A program made the position numbers and the translations under genes. Source: Bilabrum cf. latius (Eukaryota; Bigyra: Bicosoecida; Bigyra; Bicosoecida). Taken from it: a stretch of DNA of 64,000 bases. The notes below the pieces were generated by a model that searched no databases, had not been told where the DNA came from, and saw only the letters and a program-made list of their open reading frames with translations. The stretch lies in the NCBI GenBank assembly GCA_965178125.1, contig OZ237768.1:434001-498000 (forward strand), written 5' to 3'. Of this stretch, positions 56,314-64,000 are shown piece after piece. The first letter of the stretch is position 1; each line of letters begins with the position of its first letter.

Positions 56314-57996
56314 TTATTTCTGCGACTTGCCCACATAATCGAACACATCCTCGAACCTGGGCTCCGGGTATCCCTCAGGAGGCGCCTCATCCATGAAGGG
56401 CAAGTATTGACTGCCGTCATCCGACTGCCAGATACTGGACAGAGTAGCCTACTGCAGCAGAAACAAGCCCTACTCCTAAAGATCCAACGCCCTGGCCGTG
56501 GGCCGCATGTAGGACGTGTCGATGCTCCACAGGTACGCCCCGCTGTCCATGTCCACGAGAGCGAGATCTCCCGTGCGGTCGCACTCCTCCCCCGTGATGA
56601 CGAGTGCGCACTTCTGGGCCTTGCCATGGGTGTCCGTCTTCCAGATGATTTTACTATTCTTTGTCGTCTCCACCAGGTTGCAGTCGTCCTGTACCGTCAG
56701 AGTGGCCTCGATATCGTCCCGCAACCGGAGCGACTGCCCCATGGCCAGCACCTCATCGTCCCACAGATAGTATCCCTGGGCAGCAGGTCGCTATGCAAGC
56801 GCCTTGGGGTCGCAGCGAGGAGCCCACCCATTGATGGCCGCCTGCAGCGCCACCGTCTTTAGACCATTGCCGAAGGTCTTGTCGTCGTCAGGACTGTCCA
56901 GGTCTTCCGACCCGGCAGACCACGCGATCGCACCTCCCTGCTGGAACAGGACGGCATTCCCGTCCCCCTGCAGACGAAGGGTGTCTGCACCCGGGTCCAT
57001 CAGCGAGGCAGGCACCCGCCAGATGTACTGCCCGGAGGCGCTGTCCACGATGGCCAGGTCGCCCTTGGTGTCGCAGCCGTCCCCCGTGATAACCAGTGCG
57101 CACTTCCCATCGGTACCCTTGCCCGCCGTGTTGGTCGCAAACCGCGCCTTGCCCCCTCGGTACACCACCAGGTTGCAGTCTCCCTGCATGTGCAGCTCGA
57201 CCTTCCCATCGTCCGCCCTCAAGGCGGCCCCGGCTCGCAGCACCTGCTTCGGAGACAGCACGTCGCCGCCGGTGACTGGGTGGTATGACGATTGCATGGC
57301 CTCTGCATCGCACTGCAGACTGCGCACGTCCTCCCGCACCTCCAGATCGAAGTAGAGGAGCCCTCCACTGCTCGGATTGTTCTAATCTTGTTGGGTGCTC
57401 CACAGCAGCTGCGCGCCTTCCTGAAGGAGAACGGCATTGCCGTCCCCCTGGACCAGAAACGTGTCGACCTCGGGTGTGAAGACAGAGGATTGCAACCGCC
57501 AGAGGTACTTGCCCGTATCCGTGTCGATGATGGCCAGGTCTCCCTGCGTGCTGCAGGATGCATCCGTCAAGAGAAGCGCGCAGTGGTCGGTGGGATGCTC
57601 CTCGGGGTTGCCTTGGGTGAACGAATCCCACTTGGCATTGCCACTGACAATCAGTTTGCAGTCAGCTCGGAGCTACATCTTCGTCGAACCCTTGGACAAG
57701 CCATTATGGGGCTTGCCGGTGGCGGAATGCAGAATCTCGCCTCTCCGAAGCCTGTCGCCCTCTGCCGGCTTTCTCGCGGCCAAGGCGCTCACATCGCAGG
57801 AGAATACATCAACTTTGTCAAAATATGGATGTGCCTCCCAAATGTTGTCGCGCTGAAACCAGCTGTTGGGGTCGAGCCAGGCAGACGACGTAGAGCTAGC
57901 GCTGCGAAGGTGCTGCTGGCCTGTTGCTCGTCGCCCGTGCACACTGACCGCCGAACAGGCGGCAAGAGCTGCCAAAACAGAAACATTTGATTGCAT
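56314..57996 (-). CDS. Secreted bulb-type lectin, copy F
   Basis: 560 aa, ATG 57996 to TAA 56314. Signal peptide MQSNVSVLAALAACSAVSVHG. Same three-domain B_lectin layout (QGDCNLVVY, QGDGNAVLF, QDDCNLVET). In-frame TAGs occur at six sites; LLQ-TAG-ATLSS aligns with LLQQATFYG of copy E, ALA-TAG-RPAAQ with ALAE/K-RPAAQ. First gene of the array as read on the minus strand. Confidence 0.85.
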
Positions 57997-58209
57997 GCCT
58001 GCAAATTTGTGGTTGATGCGACCGTTGTATTCCGTTGCACTGACATGTGTTATCCGGGACGCAGAGGGCGGCAAGATAAATTGTGTGATGAGAGATGGCG
58101 AGTCACCAAAAGTGAAACTCTGAACCCCGGGAAGGACCCCGTGGCGGGGGGGGGGCAGGGGGGGGGGGGGTTATGATATTTTTTGGACTCAACTCAAAAG
58201 CGCACGCTA
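57997..58209. other. Intergenic, long G-run
   Basis: 58143-58169 is almost pure G. No gene supported; upstream region of lectin copy F. Confidence 0.4.
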
Positions 58210-61200
58210 TCACGAAGAAACATCTGAAACGAGGGCCCGGGACCTACCAGGCTGCAATGGCCTAAACGGCACCCCGGCCTGCTGCCCGTTCTGAGCCAAC
58301 CCTGCCTTGACGTTGGCGATTGCCACGGCGAGGTTGTTGTTTTCGGCTGCCCCTACAGCCAGGCTGGCAAAGTCCTCCCGGACCGCCCTTGCGAGCGCAC
58401 GTTTGGCCTTCGCTGCAGCCCTCCTCGATCCCTTCGAGACAAAATCAAGGATCCTTGAGTAGTCCTGCATGACCCGTGAGTACATAGTGTGGTACACACG
58501 CTGTTTCCCGCGCACGTGCTGATGCTAGGCGGCGACGGAGAGGCGAGCCTTTGCCACATGAGACCACCAGAGGCGCGTGTTGGCCGGACGAGTCGAAACC
58601 CGCCGCCCTTCGTTCTCCTACCTCTTCATCCGCATCTTGTCGAGCACCTGCAGGACCAACCGACTGTTGGTGACACGCGTAAGAGATTAGCTCATGCCTC
58701 CACGGCTAAATGCTGCCATGGCCGCACTGCAGCGGCGCACAGCGAGTTCACACTGCGCAATGTCAGGATGACCTGCTGGCAGAGTCTTTTTCTTGATCGC
58801 GAGGGCTAGCTCGAACTGCTCCAGAGCCTGACTGTGGCGGCCCTGCTTGCCGAGCACTTTCCCTAAGTTGCTACGCTGAGACGCAACCGTGGCGTGCTCC
58901 GCTCCGTAAATCGCAGTGAAAATATGAATCACATCCTCGTACTCTTTCTAAGCCTAAGCGTGCTTACCCAGCTGGGAGTGACACGACGCTATCAGCTGCA
59001 AAGCCGTGCCGTATTCGTCAGTAGGATGATCCACCGACCCGGGGAGCTTCTTTGCTGCATCCTGCGCCAATCTCAACGCTTTCTCGACTTGCCCCATCTG
59101 CCGGTAGCATGTAGCCATATTTGCCATTGCAGAGGCAACCATTCGATGGTCAGGACCGGCCAATTCCCGCAGCAGATCTGCCTGCTTCTGAAAGAACTCC
59201 ACTCCTTTTGCGTGGTCATCCAGCGAGTCGTGGCACGCGGCAATCGAGCCCAGGATGATTGCATAGCTCATGGTCTTCGTTTGTTGCTTCGACTAGTAGA
59301 TGCGCGCCGCGGTCAAGGCTGCCTTCAGGGCCTCGTCATTCTTGGCCATGGCTCGAAGATGCACGGAGTAGTTGGAGAGATAGTCAGCGTACTCGGGATC
59401 CTGCATGCCGAACTTTTTGGCAACGATCCGACCGAACGTTCGGTACGCCTCATCCGCTCTCTTGTAATCGCCCATTGCATGGTATGTCCCGGCAAGGTTC
59501 GCCATCGCGTTTCCGACCGCCACATTGTCGGCGCCAAACGCTTTCGCCAGAATCCTGCAGGATCGCTCCAGCACCGCACGAGACTCTGCAAACCTGCCCA
59601 TGTTCCTGAGACACGGGCCTTTGTGCCCCAGAAGCTTACCCGTTTCTGGGCTTTCAGGGCCGGTCGTCGCAGTAAAGATCTGCTCTGCTCTCTCAAATGT
59701 CGCCAGTGCTTGGTCAAAGTCGCCCTTAGCCTCCTGCGTGTTCGCAATGCTATCCAGCACAGACGCGTACTCCACCGAAACTTCACCATCCGTGGCTTCT
59801 ACAGCCATCAAGATATTATAATACTGCCGTAAAGCCTCGTCGTGCTTGCCCTCTTCTCGCAAGCCACTCGCCACCGCCATCTCCCCGGACAACGAAACTG
59901 ACCCGCTTGAGGTCTTGCCGATTGCTATCGAACTCCTGCGAAGTCCGTACGAATTCAACAGCGCGGCCACGACTGAAGGCTTGCTTTCAATCAGTAGGCC
60001 AGACAGGCGGATGACCGCTCGAAGTCCTACAGGACGCAGTGCAGCGCCAAGACCCCCGATTGAAGCAAGCGCAAGAAGCAGAGAAGGTTCTCCAGATTCC
60101 ATGCCCTGCTTTCCTTCTGCCGCGCATCGTTGCACGTGAGCAAGCTCCGCAACGAGCTGCGTGAGCTTGTGAGTTGCTCGGGCCTGGCGCTCCCCATGCG
60201 TCTCATCTTTCCCCACAGCCGACCTCACGATCGCCTCGCTGATGCCAGTCGCGCCCGATGCGGCTGGCGAGTGACTGATCACCGTCCCCCCATCGTTCGA
60301 GTGGATCGCACTCAGATGATGCAGGCTGTGCGAATGCACGAGCTTACCACCCAAGCCACTCACCAACTCCCCCACGCTCTCATCGCCATCCGACTCCATC
60401 GTCAGCCGATGCGCCCAGCCGGGAATCAGTCCCTTGCTCGCAAATGCACGGGCCTCGAACACAACTCCGTCCACCAAATGATCATGCTAACCTACAGGCA
60501 GGCCCAGCGCACGCTGCAGGGTATATCGCATGCCGTGCAATGCCTCGGCAGCAGGCGTGCCAGGGCTCGGCAGGCATGCAGACAGCACTCCCGCAGCACA
60601 CGACTGCGCCTTGTCCTGGTGTCTGGCATCCAGCAGCTCCTGCGCTACTAGACCAGTGTGCCTTAGCGCCAGTCCCCTGCTGTGCAGCGCCTGCTTCACC
60701 ACCGACCTGCACCATGAGGCCACCCGCCAGTCCATGGTCACGCTCACAAGCGCATTCGCGTCATCAGGCAACTTGACATCCAGCTCCTGGATGACCTCCG
60801 CCAGCTGATCCTTGGATTGCAGACCCTCCATCGTGGCGCGCAGGTCACGCAAACGGGACCTGCCGTCCAACGACCTCCGCCCAGTGCTCATGCAGCAGTC
60901 CGGAGACACGAGCGGCAGCTTCAGCTTGCTTGCCACGCTAGCTGCCTCGGGTGGCATCAGGCATGTCAACTGCGGGTTGCGCCCCGAGTACAGTCCAGGA
61001 GCAGCTGCCAGCACCCATCCGTGAGTCCCAGACTCGCTGCCTGACTCGTGCCCGGTCCCCAGCGGCATCTTGAACAAGACACAGCCAGTCCCCTCCATCA
61101 TGCGGTGGAACTCAATGGGTCTGTCGCTCGACTGGTCCACGTGCTCTGCTAGCCTGGGATCCTGCTTCACGAAGTCGGTCGCACTGGCCAAGAGAGCTTC

Positions 61201-64000
61201 TGTCCAACACCGCCGGTGGGGAGGAAACTGGCCGCCATACCGCATGAGTCGCAGCTGTTGGGCCGTGCCTGCAATCACCGTGAAAGATGGAGTTGGTGCA
61301 GGGGCTTCCGAATGATCTGAAGCTCCATGCGTTGATCCTTGCTTGACAGGCAGGAACACCCACACCCGAGGCAGGGCATCTTCTGTCCACAGCCAATCGA
61401 TCCACTTGCGATCTGGCATCAGAAGCCGATGCATGTCGAGCACATAGCGGCGACCATCAGGTGCCTGGTGCACTTCGACATCGAATGGGAGCAGCGATTT
61501 CCAACTTGAATCGCTTGACGGCACGACAACGTTGCTGTGGACAGCACCAGAGAGCGGCATAGTTGTGCCCAAGTCTGCTTGGGATGCTTTGATTTGCTCT
61601 GCGATCGCCGTCAAGTACCCTTTGTCGCTATTCGACACTGATAGATCGGATGCATCGACATCCATCGGTAGCTAGCTCAGCGTAGTCCGAATCTCGCTGG
61701 TGTCCATGCCCCTCTTGCCCATTGCTCGCAACAAATCTGCGCTGTCAATGACTCCAGATCGAGATCGAGCAGAGTAGGAGTGTTGCACACGGTGTAAGCA
61801 TTTGGTGAGCCCGCACGCCTGCAGGTGAAAATGGTTTGCAAGCGGCAGAGACACGTGTAGCTCCTGCGCTGGGTCCTCATGAAGTGTCCTGCCACCATCA
61901 GACGATCCAACCCGAAGCGTGCCAGACCCCAGCCCGGGACACAACGACATCACCTGTACCCTCGTCACATGAGGCAGCTTCCCTGGCCCGGATGCATGCG
62001 CCACATCCACGCACACAGTGATCGGAGCGTTGATGTGGATCGAGTCCAGCGCATGCACCCACCTGGCCGCTGCCGCGTCCCGCTTGGTTGCCTTGGCTGC
62101 CATCACCATGGACCCGTATATCCCGTGCTTGTCATCAGGCGTCTTGAGGAACAACCCGCGGTGGATGCAGCGACCTTTGGCACCGCCAGCAACACCACCA
62201 GCTGAGCTAAACACTTCCAAGAGCGATGCAGGTCTCGGCACCAGTGCGGTCTTACTCTGAGCAGGTGAACTTTCGGCATGCGCATGCACCGCGCCTGGCA
62301 GCTCCCGGGCGGCCTGTAATGCATGCGACAAAAATCGATCTCCGATGGCTTGGATTGTTTTCACTCGCTGCGATTCTCTGTAAGGATTATCTGCAATGTC
62401 GAAGCGAGTCTTGTCGATGGCAGTCTGTGGGTAGCTTACTATGAGCTCATTGTCGATTGAGCCCACCTCTACAGGACGCTTGCCTGCGTTTCCAACAACT
62501 ACATCGGCCGTTCGAGAGGCACGGGCAGGCGAAGCACCGCTACCGGTGGCAACAACAACGCTGCATTCCTGCACAGTTGTCGCAGCTGGAGATCGATCGA
62601 TGCCAGAGCCGTCTGATTGAGTCAGCGCACTCGCTGCGCCACTCGCAAGCTCTGCGCCCGGATCTGCTACTGCAAGACCTGCCTGTTCACTTGCCGGGTC
62701 AATCTCGTGAGCATCCAGAGCAGGTTCATATGACTGAAGCACCCGCTCGTCTTGAAGCTCCTCTTCTGGAGACAGGAGCACGCTGGAGTAGCCCTCGGCC
62801 AGTGCAGCCAGCCGTTCCGGTACGGGGGCTTCTGCATCTAGATCTAGCTCATCCGCCTCCAGTATTGCATCGTAAGCACCTGCTGCTGTCACAGCCACGG
62901 CAGCTCCGGCACCGGAAGCAGGCCCCAGTGAGCCAGTTGCTCCGATTCCAGTTGCAGTGGCAGTGGCAGTGGTACTGGTCTCGGTCGTATCTATCGGTTC
63001 TTTCCCGAGTATTTGGGCGATCGTCAACTGCGAGTCGCGAATGCTTTCATCCGCAGATTTGCCGAGGTAGTGGGTGCCAGAGCTGCCCACGCCAGCGGGT
63101 GCCGGCTGCGTGGCTCCACCAACCCCCGACATGGGGGGATCTGGCCATCCAGAGGACGCTGCCGACTTGCTGCCGGGATCCAGGTCGGATCCACCGGTGG
63201 ATTCTGATTTACCCAGGAGCTCTTCCATGAAGCTCTTGCTGTCGGCGGTTTCCGCCGACCATTCCGCACCGATCCCCCTTGCCTTCTTGATCCGATCTTC
63301 CCGCGCCTTCAGCCCCGCCCCCTTGATCACATTCTCCACCTCCTTCGCAACCTGCCCGACTGACGCAGGCCCTGGCCCGGCCACACCCCCTGGTACTGCC
63401 TCACTGGCCTCCTGCAGCTCTGCCAGCCGCTTCATGAACCCGCCCTCAGAGGCAGCCAGGTCGCACGCCTCTGGCACCCAGTAGCACACGTTGCCCAGGG
63501 CAAGCAGCAAGAGCCGCTCTGCCGTCATGAGCTCTTTCGTTGCGGCAGGCCCAGACAACGTCGAGACAGTACTGGCAGTGGTGCTTGTGCTTGCGAATCG
63601 AGCCGCGGTCGCAGGCTGGCCATCACCACTTCTATTAGTACAGCTTCTTGCGGATCCCGCAGCAGCGCTCGCTTGGCTCGAGGCGGTCCTGATGCGCATC
63701 TTGGCCAGCTCTTTGTTCGACAAGGGCCTGGTCGGCGGAGCTTCGTGTTCAGTAGCCCCGCCAGATGCAGCTGACCCCGACCCCCTGGTGGGTGCACGGG
63801 ATGGTGGTGCGCCAACTGGGCCCAGGATGGGTGTGCTTACCACGGGGGACCCCGGTCCCGGTAACGATTCGCTCTCGATTAGCATCGACCGCAAGGAGCT
63901 GAGCTGCACCAGAAGCTTACGGATAGTGTTGATGGCTCCGTCTTGTTGGGGACACGACGGCTCCTTCGCGGTAGCTGCCGCCGACGGTTCCGATTGATCA
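58210..64000 (-). CDS. CLU-like protein with tetratricopeptide repeats, 5' end beyond window
   Basis: One minus-strand frame open from the window edge, with in-frame TAGs at 61672, 60487, 59293, 58954 and 58948. N-terminal disordered part, then a region resembling the CLU (clustered mitochondria) domain: FLKTPDDKHGIYGS, SIHINAPITVCVDVA, DVEVHQAPDGRRYVLDMHRLL. From about 59900 down come kinesin-light-chain-like TPRs (HDEALRQYYNILMAVEAT; AMGDYKRADEAYRTFGRI; HSQALEQFELALAIKKK). TAA at 58687 would end it, but a 90-bp GT-AG intron (58753-58664, with GCTAATC branch-like site) would join 158 further open codons to TGA 58210. CLU proteins act on mitochondrial distribution and mRNA; this role is inferred. 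Confidence 0.65.

Noticed and set aside
58138-58170. Telomere-like or G-quadruplex function of the long G-run
   Set aside because: It is a nearly pure G homopolymer without a repeated telomeric unit and similar runs occur in other lectin spacers; assembly error is possible.

Overview
The window is nuclear DNA of a single-celled eukaryote (alga or other protist) carrying a complete integrated DNA virus. The flanks (1-26,686 and 53,629-64,000) are GC-rich and contain GT-AG introns, secreted multi-domain proteins, a tandem family of lectin genes and two very long disordered or repeat-type reading frames. The middle (26,687-53,628; 26,942 bp) is strikingly AT-rich. It is bounded by 421-bp terminal inverted repeats and a 5-bp target duplication (TGCAA).

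TAG is a sense codon, most likely glutamine, in both host and virus, while TAA and TGA still stop. The main evidence is: a 4,030-codon host frame with about thirty in-frame TAGs and no TAA or TGA; a polyglutamine tract spelled TAG-TAG-TAG-(CAG)n; lectin paralogues in which TAG aligns with CAG; a viral integrase whose DD35E spacing exists only if TAG is read; and a viral protease whose oxyanion-hole Gln is a TAG. I cannot name the species from sequence alone.

Layout. 1-3,428 (-): secreted parallel beta-helix protein, seven exons, 3' end off the window. 3,630-15,722 (-): giant unidentified protein. 16,365-24,691: bulb-type (GNA-like) mannose-lectin genes, two intact on the minus strand, plus a rearranged head-to-head pair of broken copies and transposon debris. 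25,700-26,460: remnant of a hAT transposon. 26,461-26,686 and 53,629-53,900: the two halves of a lectin gene split by the virus. 54,277-57,996: two more intact lectin genes. 58,210-64,000 (-): CLU-like plus tetratricopeptide protein, 5' end off the window.

The virus is a Polinton-like/virophage-like element of Maverick type. It has an rve integrase, packaging ATPase, adenain-like protease, candidate penton protein and major capsid protein; the last four are contiguous in the order known from Mavirus. It also has an exonuclease-less family B polymerase, a primase-polymerase fused to an origin-binding-type helicase, zinc-finger proteins, a GIY-YIG nuclease, a DUF5872/DUF5754-like protein, a fibre-like protein and two BspA-repeat proteins. 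Eight genes share an upstream motif (consensus GYGTTTAAAATGACTTAAA) about 27 nt before the ATG. Most virion genes instead have TATATATA directly before the ATG, suggesting early and late classes. Blocks related to the terminal repeats recur three times inside the element: forward in the left half, reversed in the right half. One pair encloses the capsid module. Near the right end are two host-like genes, one with a spliceosomal intron. One BspA gene carries a short repeat also present in the host flank, so the integrated copy is ageing.
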